32,871 nucleotides of DNA, from the NCBI GenBank assembly GCA_012516075.1, contig JAAYXE010000154.1, forward strand, positions 1-32,871, written 5' to 3'. Under the pieces are notes generated by a model that saw nothing but the letters and a program-made list of their open reading frames with translations, did not search any database and was not told where the DNA came from. How positions within the stretch are numbered: the stretch's first letter is position 1; the number at the start of each line of letters is the position of its first letter. Positions 1-7,681 of this stretch are shown here, piece by piece. A program made the position numbers and the translations under genes. The DNA comes from Chloroflexota bacterium. Lineage in GTDB: Bacteria > Chloroflexota > Anaerolineae > Anaerolineales > UBA4823.

Positions 1-703
1 GGTCAACGATCTCTACATCTATCCCATCGCGCGCCAGAGCATCGGCTGCCTTCATGGATACTTCCAGCATTTTACTGTAGGTGACGATGGTCACATCCTT
101 GCCAGGCCGCTGGATCTTCGACTTTCCGATCTCGGTAGTGTAATCACCCTCCGGCACTTCGGCGCGCACCTGGTACAGCGTGGCGTGCTCGATGAACAGG
201 ACAGGGTCGTTCGAGCGAATCGCAGACTTGAGGAGCCCTTTCGCATCCTCGGGTGTGCCCGGGGCGACGACTTTCAATCCCGGGAAATGAGCGAAGATGG
301 CATCCGGGGTCTGCGAGTGCGTCGCGGCAAGCTGGCGGCCACCGCCGCCCACTGCCCGGATGACCAGCGGCAGAAGAAACTGCCCGCCAAACATGTAGTG
401 CAGCTTGGCAGCTTCGTTGACGATGTGATCCATCGCAGCGAAAGCGAAGTTGATCGTCATCAGTTCTGCGATCGGACGCAAACCCGTCATCGCCGCTCCG
501 ATAGCAGCCCCCACAATGGCCGCTTCTGAAATCGGGGTATCGCGCACGCGATCGGGGCCGAAGTGATCATAGAAACCGCGAGTGACGGCATACGTACCGC
601 CCCACACCCCCACTTCTTCACCCAGGATAAATACCTTCGGATCTCGTTCCATTTCCTCCCACAAAGCCTGGGAGATGGCTTCACGCATGGTTATTCTAGC
701 CAT
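1..703 (-). CDS. pdhB: Pyruvate dehydrogenase E1 component, beta subunit (partial, C-terminus off the window)
   Basis: This is the beta chain of a thiamine-diphosphate-dependent 2-oxoacid dehydrogenase (E1), which with the alpha chain decarboxylates pyruvate or a related 2-oxoacid in the cytoplasm. The 234 visible codons read MARITMREAISQAL at the N-terminus, then LGEEVGVWGGTYAVTRGF, SEAAIVGAAIGAAMTGLRP, VVIRAVGGGG-type and AATHSQTPDAIFAHFPGLK segments, all typical of E1-beta/AcoB proteins. About 90 C-terminal residues of a normal ~325 lie beyond base 1. The ATG at 703-701 is preceded by AAGAGGA (minus strand of 711-717) at good spacing. It follows pdhA by 67 bp on the same strand with no terminator seen, so the two are probably co-transcribed. 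An acetoin dehydrogenase (AcoB) or branched-chain E1-beta role cannot be excluded without the E2 gene, which is not in the window. Confidence 0.93.
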   Translation of the reverse strand, partial: MARITMREAISQALWEEMERDPKVFILGEEVGVWGGTYAVTRGFYDHFGPDRVRDTPISEAAIVGAAIGAAMTGLRPIAELMTINFAFAAMDHIVNEAAKLHYMFGGQFLLPLVIRAVGGGGRQLAATHSQTPDAIFAHFPGLKVVAPGTPEDAKGLLKSAIRSNDPVLFIEHATLYQVRAEVPEGDYTTEIGKSKIQRPGKDVTIVTYSKMLEVSMKAADALARDGIDVEIVD

Positions 704-770
704 GATGGTTTCCTCTTGTTCGCTTCAATTTTCTTTTTTTACGTTCCAGGCTGACCGTGCGGTCGCAGGC

Positions 771-1775
771 TTACTCATCTGCATAGATGTGCTCGAAGAG
801 CGCTTCGGGCGGCGGTTCTGGGCTGTTTTCAGCGAACTCAATCGCCTCCTGAACCTCCTTTTCGACTCGCTGTTCGATTTCCTGCAGTTCTTCCTGGCTG
901 AGGATATTTTCGCGGATCAGGTAGCTGCTGAAGATGCCGATCGGATCGGTTTCCTGCCACTTTTTAATTTCATCGGGCTTGCGGTAGCGCTCCGGGTCGC
1001 CCATAGAGTGACCGCGATAACGGTAAGTGACAATCTCCAGGAAGTACGGGCCCGCCCCGCCGCGGATCTCCTCAAGGATCTCTTTGCTGGCGTTGTACAC
1101 TTCCATCACATCCATACCGTTAATGCGGCGGTTGGGCATGGCATAGCCTTCGGCTTTCTGCCGGATTTCAGGCACGGCTGAGGCCCGCTCAACAGAGGTG
1201 CCCATCCCGTACTGGTTGTTTTCGCACACCCACAGCACCGGCAGGTTCCAGACCTTCGAGAGGTTTAACGCCTCGTGGAAGAAGCCGATATTGGTGGCGC
1301 CGTCACCGAACATACAGATCGTGACACCATCATTACCCTGGTACACGTCGCCCAGAGCCAGGCCGGCAGCGATAGGCAGGTGCGCGCCGACGACGGCATG
1401 CCCGCCCCAGAAGTTCTTCTTCACATCGGCCATGTGCATGGAACCGCCCTTGCCTTTCGAAACTCCGGTGGCTTTACCCAGAAGCTCGGCCATAACCTCC
1501 TTGGCCGGGATTCCAACATTGATCGCCACACCGTGATCACGATAGGCCGTTATCACGCGGTCCTGCGGCTTGCGCGCTGCGATCAGACCGGTGCTCACCG
1601 CTTCCTGACCGATGTAGAGGTGCAGGAAGCCGCCGATCTTTCCCTGCTGGTAAAGCTGTGCTGATTCCTCTTCCACACGCCGGATCAGCACCATTTGATA
1701 GTACAGATTTTCGTAGTCCTGTTTCTCCATTGTGCGAACCCTATTCGTTTCAGTGGTTGAATTTTTTCTGGCCAT
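771..1775 (-). CDS. pdhA: Pyruvate dehydrogenase E1 component, alpha subunit
   Basis: This is the alpha chain of the E1 2-oxoacid dehydrogenase and partner of the downstream beta chain. The 334-residue product has the family layout: an N-terminal helix YYQMVLIRRVEEESAQLY, the substrate-loop region YRDHGVAINVG, GGSMHM, the thiamine-diphosphate motif beginning FGDGATNIGFFHEALNLS and closing with CENNQYGMGT, and a late RYRGHSMGDPERYR segment with the phosphorylation-loop-like residues of the family. The open frame runs upstream to 1931, but that extension lies inside the CBS gene. I chose the ATG at 1775-1773 because it sits 5 nt after the CBS stop and has a GGGGTCGGGGAC stretch upstream. An internal ATG at 1730 (MEKQDYENLYYQ) is the main alternative. 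Order and spacing indicate a CBS-pdhA-pdhB operon. AcoA is the nearest alternative name. Confidence 0.94.
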   Translation of the reverse strand: MARKNSTTETNRVRTMEKQDYENLYYQMVLIRRVEEESAQLYQQGKIGGFLHLYIGQEAVSTGLIAARKPQDRVITAYRDHGVAINVGIPAKEVMAELLGKATGVSKGKGGSMHMADVKKNFWGGHAVVGAHLPIAAGLALGDVYQGNDGVTICMFGDGATNIGFFHEALNLSKVWNLPVLWVCENNQYGMGTSVERASAVPEIRQKAEGYAMPNRRINGMDVMEVYNASKEILEEIRGGAGPYFLEIVTYRYRGHSMGDPERYRKPDEIKKWQETDPIGIFSSYLIRENILSQEELQEIEQRVEKEVQEAIEFAENSPEPPPEALFEHIYADE

Positions 1776-1780
1776 TTTGA

Positions 1781-2182
1781 TTAAGTCCCCGACCCCCATC
1801 CTGTTTCCTCCGCGGCCGTGAAGATATCCGTCGCGGAGATGATACCGATGAGTGATCCGTTTTGATCGGCTACAGGCATGTGATGAATGCCTTTTTCCAT
1901 CATCTTCAACGAACACTCTTTCAAAGTCCAATCCGGATCTGCAACGACGACGGGCGACGTCATAATCTCGCGCACACGTGTCTCCGCAGGGTTGCGGTCG
2001 GAGGCGATGATCTTATCGCGTATATCCGTGGTCGTTATGATTCCGTAATCATTATTGGGAAGGGTCACCACCAGACTGTGAATACCGCGGCGCCTCATCA
2101 GCGTCAGTGCGTAAGATACGCTGCTGTCCGGATCGACGACGATAACCGGCCGACTCATCCAGTCACGCACTCGATTGGTCAT
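1781..2182 (-). CDS. Two-CBS-domain protein, first gene of the pdhAB operon
   Basis: The 133-residue protein consists only of a CBS pair (Bateman module): CBS1 at about residues 5-57 (VRDWMSRPVIVVDPDSSV ... IITTTDIRDKI) and CBS2 at about 68-122 (VREIMTSPVVVADPDWTL ... IGIISATDIF). CBS pairs usually bind adenine nucleotides and act as energy or redox sensors; no catalytic domain is attached here. There is no signal peptide or membrane segment, so it should be cytoplasmic. AGGAGGG (minus strand of 2188-2194) precedes the ATG at 2182. The stop lies 5 nt before pdhA, so the two are almost certainly co-translated from one mRNA. A role tuning pyruvate dehydrogenase by AMP/ATP level is an attractive inference from this linkage, but the sequence does not show it directly. 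Confidence 0.88.
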   Translation of the reverse strand: MTNRVRDWMSRPVIVVDPDSSVSYALTLMRRRGIHSLVVTLPNNDYGIITTTDIRDKIIASDRNPAETRVREIMTSPVVVADPDWTLKECSLKMMEKGIHHMPVADQNGSLIGIISATDIFTAAEETGWGSGT

Positions 2183-2206
2183 AGAACCCTCCTGAATTGA
2201 AAAAAA

Positions 2207-2245
2207 CCTGGTTTATTTACCAGGCAGCTCAGCCCCCTGCTGCCT
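2207..2245 (-). terminator. Leader terminator hairpin with an overlapping alternative hairpin (candidate attenuator)
   Basis: On the minus strand the arms CCTGGT (2224-2219) and ACCAGG (2212-2207) form a 6-bp stem with a 6-nt loop, followed at once by seven Ts (2206-2200). The ribosome binding site of the CBS gene starts about 6 nt further on. An alternative stem AGGCAGC (2245-2239) with GCTGCCT (2228-2222) shares bases 2224-2222 with the terminator arm, so both cannot form fully. No minus-strand gene lies upstream, so this is not the terminator of another operon; it sits inside the leader of CBS-pdhAB. Regulation by attenuation is inference. Confidence 0.55.
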
Positions 2246-2306
2246 TATGTGTTCGCCCGAAAACTGCCCGGTTGTGATCCAGATTGAACGCAGATTAATG
2301 GCTCCC

Positions 2307-2334
2307 GGCAGCATCTGCTGCCTGGATTATATCA
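2307..2334 (-). promoter_or_regulatory. Extended -10 promoter of CBS-pdhAB with an operator-like palindrome
   Basis: On the minus strand TGATATAAT (2334-2326) is a perfect extended -10 element (TGn plus TATAAT). No good -35 box stands 17 nt upstream, as is common for extended -10 promoters. Directly downstream, overlapping the expected start point near 2319, is the 16-bp near-perfect palindrome 2307-2322 (GGCAGCA, TC, TGCTGCC), which could be a repressor site or form a hairpin at the 5' end of the RNA. The predicted leader is about 135 nt. Confidence 0.55.
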
Positions 2335-2846
2335 CTGATGTTGTCCAATTTTGTGTTTTTATCAATTATTCATGTTCACCTTCCAGTGGCATTCCATTTT
2401 TTTCAGACAAACCGCTTGGAACAGCCGGCTTATTGCAGGGCGCGTGCAAGAGCAAGACGGTAAACAGAAAACCTGCTGCCCTGTTAATAAACCGACCTGC
2501 GCCTGTCCACCAGCCTGTACGCTCTGCAGCGTCCAGATCAGACCGGACGATTGTTCCAGGGGCAATAAATTGATATGTACCTTTGCAAAAATCGGACAGA
2601 ACCGATCTACTTAAGATTCTACCAGATCATGTCAACCCCGCTCATCCATACCCCACAGAGACACCTTCCCTACCGCGCATCTTTGGCTCTCCCCAGGCCG
2701 TTTTTTCATCAAATGGGCAGAGTATACAGGTCAGAAAGTCCAGCCGATCACCTTGCTGTATAATTAGATGAGTTTATCGTTCGGAGGACTGGCGCACGCC
2801 GCGCTGGATTCGTCTGACTGCCCTGCGATCTCAAACGGAGTTATCC
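2335..2846. other. Divergent intergenic region without a recognisable gene
   Basis: About 510 bp separate the CBS promoter from the YhfC-type gene. The short open frames here have no recognisable family and no convincing ribosome binding site. The only regulatory signal I can point to is TATAAT at 2759-2764 on the plus strand, a possible -10 for the yhfC-ABC operon, with a poor -35 match. A cysteine-rich frame around 2450-2560 looked like chance coding. Confidence 0.4.
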
Positions 2847-3701
2847 TTGGAAATTTTATACTTCACTTACCCCTTAAGCGCCACGCTGATCTTCATCATG
2901 GCCATCGGCCTGGGCGCATATCTCACCTACAAATTTAAGTTGAGCTGGCTGCTCTACCTGATTGGTGCAGCCACATTCGTCTTCTCGCAGATCGGGCATA
3001 TCCCGTTTAACAACCTGGTCGTACCCCGCCTGGGAGTATCAGACTGGCCGCTGGTTTTCCAGGTTCTGTTTTACGGGCTGAGCGCCGGTCTGTGGGAAGA
3101 GTGGTTTCGCTATGCCGCGTACCGCTGGGTCGCAAAAGATGCCCGCACCTGGCCGAAGGGACTGTTAATGGGCGCCGGGCATGGGGGCGTCGAGGCCCTG
3201 ATTATCGGGGGAATCATCCTCATCACCTACCTCAACATGGTGATCCTGCGCAGCACCCCTGACCTCAGCACACTCGTCCCCGCCGACCAGCTCGCCGCAG
3301 TGCAGGAGGGCGTGGAAGCATACTGGTCAACCCCCTGGTACATTTCGATGCTGGGCTTTGTCTAACGGGCTTTCAGCATCCCTGCTCACCTGACCTTCTC
3401 CATCCTTGTGCTGCAGGCCTTCCTGCGCGGGCAGGTCCGCTGGGTCTGGTTCTCGGTGGCCCTGCACACGTTATTGAATGCGGTCGTTCTGTACGTTAAC
3501 GCCACCTGGGGGGCCGTGCCAGCCGAGATCGTACTCGGGTTACTCACCATATTCAATCTCTATATCATCTTTAAGCTCAGATCACCGGAGCCGGAGGAAG
3601 GAATCCCGGCTCCGGCGGAAACGGTTTCTGTCTCTTCCGTGCCTGAGGTCAGGATCGACGAAACACCCGAGGACCTGGACCGTACGAGGTATCAGCAATG
3701 A
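2847..3701 (+). pseudogene. YhfC-family intramembrane metalloprotease-like protein, interrupted by one in-frame TAA
   Basis: Two same-frame segments (2847-3362 and 3366-3698) together encode a 284-codon polytopic membrane protein of the YhfC type (distant relatives of CPBP/CAAX proteases). Family motifs are in order: WEEWFRYAAYRW at about residues 86-97, GAGHGGVEALIIGG at about 110-123, then RAFSIPAHLTFSILVLQAFLRG, and ALHTLLNAVVLY. The TAA at 3363-3365 falls just before RAFSIPAH, where relatives have Glu-Arg; GAA to TAA is a single G-to-T change. After the stop the frame continues undamaged for 111 codons and ends in a 4-nt overlap with the ABC ATPase start. The start is TTG at 2847 with ACGGAG six bases upstream. 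Either the gene is newly inactivated or there is one base error in the sequence; the intact remainder favours a very recent event or an error. Confidence 0.8.
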
Positions 3702-4627
3702 TTCGCACCGAAAACCTGACCAAGCAGTTCGGCGATCTCACCGCCGTGGAAGACCTGAGCATCCATGTCAGAGAGGGCGAAGTATTTGGGTTCCTGGGCC
3801 CAAACGGCGCCGGGAAAACGACCACCGTGCGTATGCTGACCAGTTTAATTTCTCCCACGCGAGGTACGGCCACCATTAACGGCTACCGGCTGGGGCAGCA
3901 GGATACCGATATCCGCCGCACGGTGGGCATCCTGACGGAAACCCCCGGCATGTATGACAACCTCAGTGCGGAGTTCAACCTGATGATCTTCGCCAACCTC
4001 TACGAGGTTAAAGACCCGGCCGGACAGGTGGAAAAATACCTGCGCATGCTCGGGCTGTGGGAGCGGCGCTTCGATGCCGCTGGCACGTTCTCAAAAGGCA
4101 TGAAGCAAAAACTGGCCATCGCCCGGGCGCTGCTGCACGAGCCGCGCATTATCTTCCTGGACGAACCCACCGCCGGCCTGGATCCGGAAGCAGCTCTGCT
4201 GGTGCGTGACTTCATCATGGAGTTGAAGAAGCAGGGCCGCACCATCTTCCTGTGCACCCACAACCTGGATGAAGCCGACCGCCTGTGCGACCGCATCGGC
4301 GTGTTCAAGACCCGCCTGCTGGTGATGGACACGCCTGCCAATCTGAGGTCACAGCTGTTTGGCCGTAAAGTGGTCTTTCACCTGGCGAACCCCCAGGAAG
4401 CCTTCACTGGGCTGGTCAAAGAGCTGCCTTTTGTCCAGGATGCCCGCATGATCAACGGGAAGCTGGTGGTCAACCTGGATAATCCGGAGGTCTGCAACCC
4501 CCAGATTGTAAGGCTGCTGGTGGGCGCCGGCGCCGATATCCAGTTTGTCGGTGAACTGCGGCACTCGCTGGAAGATGTTTACTTGCAGTATATCCGTATG
4601 CAGGACGGCGCCAATGAACAAAATTAA
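3698..4627 (+). CDS. ABC transporter ATP-binding protein (drug/peptide export type)
   Basis: This cytoplasmic ATPase subunit (309 residues) energises the permease encoded next. Walker A is GPNGAGKTT at residues 34-42, the ABC signature is FSKGMKQKLAIARAL from 131, Walker B is IIFLDEPTAGLDP at 151-163, and the switch histidine is H188 in LCTHNLDEADRLCDRIG. The domain architecture is that of CcmA/NatA-like exporters that pair with ABC-2 permeases, with a C-terminal region of about 90 residues after the nucleotide-binding domain. Its ATG overlaps the stop of the YhfC-type gene (ATGA) and its own stop overlaps the permease start by 14 nt, so translation is probably coupled along the operon. The substrate cannot be told from sequence. 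Confidence 0.93.
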   Translation: MIRTENLTKQFGDLTAVEDLSIHVREGEVFGFLGPNGAGKTTTVRMLTSLISPTRGTATINGYRLGQQDTDIRRTVGILTETPGMYDNLSAEFNLMIFANLYEVKDPAGQVEKYLRMLGLWERRFDAAGTFSKGMKQKLAIARALLHEPRIIFLDEPTAGLDPEAALLVRDFIMELKKQGRTIFLCTHNLDEADRLCDRIGVFKTRLLVMDTPANLRSQLFGRKVVFHLANPQEAFTGLVKELPFVQDARMINGKLVVNLDNPEVCNPQIVRLLVGAGADIQFVGELRHSLEDVYLQYIRMQDGANEQN

Positions 4628-5402
4628 AACCATCATTCGAAAAGAATGGGCGGAAGTATTTAAAAATAAAATGGTGCTCTTCACCGTCGCCTTCCTGCCG
4701 CTCATGATGACCGCCATCCCACTGGTCATCCTGTACGCCATGCGGGCGGACAGTGCACAATCCATCGGCGGAGACATCCCCAGCGAGTTCAGCGCTTTCT
4801 GTCCCCAGGAATTGAGCAGCGGGGATTGTTTACAGGTCTATCTGGTGAGCCAGTTCATGATCATGTTCATGATCCTGCCGCTCGCTATCCCGGCGACCAT
4901 CTCAGCCTACTCCATCGTCGGCGAGAAAACGACACGCAGCCTGGAGCCGCTGCTGGCCACTCCGATCACCACCATGGAACTCCTGATGGGTAAAAGCCTG
5001 GCCGCAGTGCTGCCAGCCGTTCTGGTCACCTATCTGGCATTTCTGATCTTCGCCATCGGGGCCTGGATCATCACCCCCGATCCAGTGCTGCTTTCCGCGC
5101 TGCTGGACGCCCGCTGGCTGCTGGCGGTGATCGTCGTCGGTCCGTTGATGGCGCTTCTGGCGGTCTTCGTCAGTGTGATGGTTTCCTCGCGGGTTAACGA
5201 CCCGCGCGTTGCAGAGCAGCTCTCCATGGTGGTCATCCTCCCTGTTCTGGGGATTTTCTTTGGCCAGCTTGCCGGCTTGTTTATCATTGACCGGCAGCTC
5301 ATCATCGTCTCTGCGTTCATCCTGTTGATTCTGGATGTTTTTCTCATGTTCCTGGCCATAAAGCTGTTCCAGAGAGAGACGATCCTTACCCGCTGGAAAT
5401 AA
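4614..5402 (+). CDS. ABC-2 type transporter permease
   Basis: This 262-residue membrane subunit pairs with the preceding ATPase. After a short cytoplasmic start (MNKIKTIIRKEWAEVFKNK) come about six hydrophobic segments: VLFTVAFLPLMMTAIPLVI, FMIMFMILPLAIPATISAYS, SLAAVLPAVLVTYLAFLIFA, WLLAVIVVGPLMALLAVFV, MVVILPVLGIFFGQLAGLF and LIIVSAFILLILDVFLMFL. The GEKTTRSLEPLLATPITTMELLMGK loop is the hallmark of NatB/ABC-2 permeases. A longer open frame begins at 4545, but the ATG at 4614 gives the family-typical N-terminus and overlaps the ATPase stop by 14 nt. A large loop with two cysteines (FCPQELSSGDC) between the first two membrane segments faces outward. Confidence 0.9.
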   Translation: MNKIKTIIRKEWAEVFKNKMVLFTVAFLPLMMTAIPLVILYAMRADSAQSIGGDIPSEFSAFCPQELSSGDCLQVYLVSQFMIMFMILPLAIPATISAYSIVGEKTTRSLEPLLATPITTMELLMGKSLAAVLPAVLVTYLAFLIFAIGAWIITPDPVLLSALLDARWLLAVIVVGPLMALLAVFVSVMVSSRVNDPRVAEQLSMVVILPVLGIFFGQLAGLFIIDRQLIIVSAFILLILDVFLMFLAIKLFQRETILTRWK

Positions 5403-5405
5403 GTC

Positions 5406-6182
5406 ATGAAAAGGCTTCGCGTAATTCAGATCCTGCTCGTCCTTATCCTGCTGGTGGCAGCCGCCTCACAACCTGCCGCCGCCCAGCAGGATGAAGAGCT
5501 GGTGCTGGGGTTGAGAAAAAACTTCGGGTTCAACGCAGGGAACCGCATCCAGGGCTCCTTCAAGATGCGCATCACCCTCGGGCCCGATAACCTGGAGCGG
5601 GTTGAGTTCTACATCGACGGGGAACTCGTTGGCGAAGATACAGAAGCCCCCTTCACCCTCGGCTTTGACACCGGCAATTTCGAATACGGCATGCACACCC
5701 TGCAGGCCACCGGATATACGTCTGACGGGCGTGAGCTGCAGTCCAACTTGATTCAAGCCAATTTCGTCACGCCAGAGGAAGGCTACCAGGTGGCCATGCG
5801 CATCCTCGTCCCGCTGCTGGTTGTGGTGTTCGGTGCGATGGCAATCTCATTTATCATCCCCTTCCTGACGGGTGGGGGGAAAAAGGCCGATATCCCACTG
5901 GGAACAGAGCAGAACTATGGGATTGCAGGAGGGGCGATCTGCCCGCGCTGCGGCAGGCCTTTCCCGCTGAGAATTCTGGCGCCCAATCTGGGTATTGCGA
6001 CCAGGTTTGACCGCTGTCCGCACTGCGGAAAGTGGGGAGCGATGCGCAGACGCCCGCTGGCTGAACTGCGCGCCGCTGAGGCCGCCGAACGCCAGAGGGT
6101 GCGTGAACAGCCAACCACCCCAATGAGCGCAGAGGAGCGGCTCAGGCAGGAACTGGAGGCTTCACGCTATCAGGACCTGTAG
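5406..6182 (+). CDS. Membrane-anchored Ig-like domain protein with C-terminal zinc ribbon
   Basis: I do not recognise a named family for the whole protein (258 residues). It has a signal peptide (residues 1-26, ending SQPAAAQQ), an Ig-like bacterial domain at about 45-120 (KMRITLGPDNLERVEFYIDG ... GMHTLQATGYTSDG), one membrane helix at about 131-155, and then a cytoplasmic tail with two CxxC pairs (C179/C182 in CPRCG and C204/C207 in CPHCG) that should form a zinc ribbon. The tail ends in a charged, helical RAAEAAERQRVREQ segment. The start lies 3 nt after the ABC-2 permease stop, so it belongs to the same operon. The topology, an external Ig domain and an internal zinc ribbon, suggests a sensor or accessory subunit of the exporter; that is inference. 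Confidence 0.75.
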   Translation: MKRLRVIQILLVLILLVAAASQPAAAQQDEELVLGLRKNFGFNAGNRIQGSFKMRITLGPDNLERVEFYIDGELVGEDTEAPFTLGFDTGNFEYGMHTLQATGYTSDGRELQSNLIQANFVTPEEGYQVAMRILVPLLVVVFGAMAISFIIPFLTGGGKKADIPLGTEQNYGIAGGAICPRCGRPFPLRILAPNLGIATRFDRCPHCGKWGAMRRRPLAELRAAEAAERQRVREQPTTPMSAEERLRQELEASRYQDL

Positions 6183-6207
6183 AACCCTGACCGGAGCAGG
6201 CTGCGAG

Positions 6208-6243
6208 CCGGCCCGTCCCGCTGGTAATGCGGGGACGGGCCGG
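6208..6243 (+). terminator. Strong 12-bp hairpin between operon genes
   Basis: The arms CCGGCCCGTCCC (6208-6219) and GGGACGGGCCGG (6232-6243) are exact inverted repeats around a 12-nt loop. No T-run follows on the plus strand, so it is not a canonical intrinsic terminator; it may stall polymerase or protect the upstream mRNA end. It lies 25 nt after the zinc-ribbon protein stop and probably marks the end of the YhfC/ABC operon. Confidence 0.5.
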
Positions 6244-6320
6244 ATATGCTGACCTGCTCTTTTATTATCTGCGGTAAAATCCGGAGAACGCACGTAATGG
6301 GGAAAACCGGAGGAGGTATG

Positions 6321-7673
6321 ATGCGTAACCGCCCACTGGTCGTTTTGATTTTCCTGTTAATCCTGGCCAGCCTGGCCTGCAGGGCACTGCTGCCGGATGC
6401 GACCCCAACCACCAGCCCGGCGCTGCAGACCGAAGTGCGCGGCACCCTGACAGCAGCCGCGCCGGAAACCGGGATCACAGCTACCGTTCCTCCAGAGAGT
6501 GAAGCTCCGGCTACTCCGGCACCGGATGCTCAGGAACTGCATATTGCCTACATCAAGAACGGAGAGGTCTGGCTGTGGACGCAGTCAGAAGGCTCGCGCC
6601 AGATCAGCACGCAGGGTGAGATCACTGCTTTAACCATCTCGGGCGATGGTCAGGTGATTGCCTTTTTACGCCAGGCGGATGAGGTGCACGTAGAAATGTG
6701 GGCGGTGAACCGCGACGGGTCGAATGAGCGTCTGCTGGAAAGCGTGGAGGCGCTCTCCGATATGGATCCGGGTGCATTCGCAGTGGTGCCGCACCAGATG
6801 GAGTTTTTTCCGGGAACCCACAGGCTGGCTTACAACACCCGCCAGGTATTGCAGGGTCCGGGTATGCTCCTTTACAACGACCTGCGCGTGGTCGATACGG
6901 ATACGCTGGAACACGGCACGCTGCTGGCGCCAGGAGAGGGGGGCCAGTTTCACTTCTCACCGGATGGGTCTCAAATCGCTGTGGTCACCCCTACAGAGAT
7001 CAGCCTGGTCAATGTCGATGGTTCCAACCGCCGTGACGCCCTGCTGAACTATGAAAGGGTGCTCACCTACAGCGAATACGAGTACTATGCCCGGCCGGTG
7101 TGGGCGCCTGATTCCAGTAAACTGCGGGTTGCCATCCCCCCGCACGATTCACTCGACCCTGCCGCACCGCCCACCACCCTGTGGGAGATCCCCACCAGCG
7201 GGTCCCCGGCGGTGCAGATTGGCCAGATCACTGCCGCTCCCTTCTTTGGCTCCGAAGCCATGTACGCACCGGACCTGGAGCACCTGCTTTACCTGAAGCA
7301 GGTCGGAGATCCGGCGGCGAACATGTATGAGCTGCATCTCAGCGCTGCGGATGCCTCTGAAGACGTGATTGTACACACCGCATCGCCAATGACCCTCGAA
7401 GGCTGGGCCCCCGATTCGACACATTTCGTGTTCTACCAGGGCGGTACCCGCACGCCCACGCTGGGCGCCATCGATGGCAGCCTGGCACCTCTTATTCCAG
7501 ACGCTGTCAGTGTCCTCGAAATCTACTGGGTGGATGCGGAGCGGTTTATCTACCTGGATGGGGGCTTAACTGAAGAAGTCTGGAGTCTGCGCCTGAATAC
7601 GGTCGGCGGGGAGAGCATGCTCATCGACGAGCTCAGCGGGCCCATCCCGGTGGTCGATTTTACGGGCGGCTGA
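6321..7673 (+). CDS. Lipoprotein with TolB/WD40-like beta-propeller repeats
   Basis: The 450-residue protein starts with a lipoprotein signal (MRNRPLVVLIFLLILASLAC, acylated Cys at residue 20), then a Pro/Thr/Ala-rich linker of about 50 residues, then repeated blades with propeller signatures: ELHIAYIKNGEVWLW, LTISGDGQVIAFLR, FHFSPDGSQIAVVTPTEISL, PVWAPDSSKLRVAIPP, MYAPDLEHLLYLKQ and LEGWAPDSTHFVFYQGG. Proteins of this kind sit outside the membrane and bind ligands or other proteins; no enzyme residues are evident. I chose the ATG at 6321, four bases after AGGAGG; the ATG at 6318 is too close to that site, and an ATG at 6297 would add eight residues. It is convergent with the sulfurtransferase gene, only 8 bp away. 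Confidence 0.8.
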   Translation: MRNRPLVVLIFLLILASLACRALLPDATPTTSPALQTEVRGTLTAAAPETGITATVPPESEAPATPAPDAQELHIAYIKNGEVWLWTQSEGSRQISTQGEITALTISGDGQVIAFLRQADEVHVEMWAVNRDGSNERLLESVEALSDMDPGAFAVVPHQMEFFPGTHRLAYNTRQVLQGPGMLLYNDLRVVDTDTLEHGTLLAPGEGGQFHFSPDGSQIAVVTPTEISLVNVDGSNRRDALLNYERVLTYSEYEYYARPVWAPDSSKLRVAIPPHDSLDPAAPPTTLWEIPTSGSPAVQIGQITAAPFFGSEAMYAPDLEHLLYLKQVGDPAANMYELHLSAADASEDVIVHTASPMTLEGWAPDSTHFVFYQGGTRTPTLGAIDGSLAPLIPDAVSVLEIYWVDAERFIYLDGGLTEEVWSLRLNTVGGESMLIDELSGPIPVVDFTGG

Positions 7674-7681
7674 TTCCCGTT

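Noticed and set aside
582..1181. A 199-codon plus-strand frame antisense to pdhA/pdhB
   Set aside because: It is the complement of well-conserved E1 genes and its translation shows no family features.
2213..2314. A 33-codon leader ORF on the minus strand ending inside the attenuator loop (TAA at 2215-2213)
   Set aside because: The ATG lies only about 5 nt after the predicted transcription start, has no ribosome binding site and shows no run of a single amino acid as in classical leader peptides; an ORF this short is expected by chance.
2362..2771. Several short open frames of 60-110 codons, one Cys-rich, in the 2.3-2.8 kb intergenic region
   Set aside because: They overlap on both strands, have no ribosome binding site and no recognisable motif.
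3363..3365. Stop-codon reassignment or selenocysteine/pyrrolysine insertion at the TAA and at TAG 22080-22082
   Set aside because: TAA, TAG and TGA are all used as ordinary stops in this window, and TAA is not a known recoding codon for these residues.
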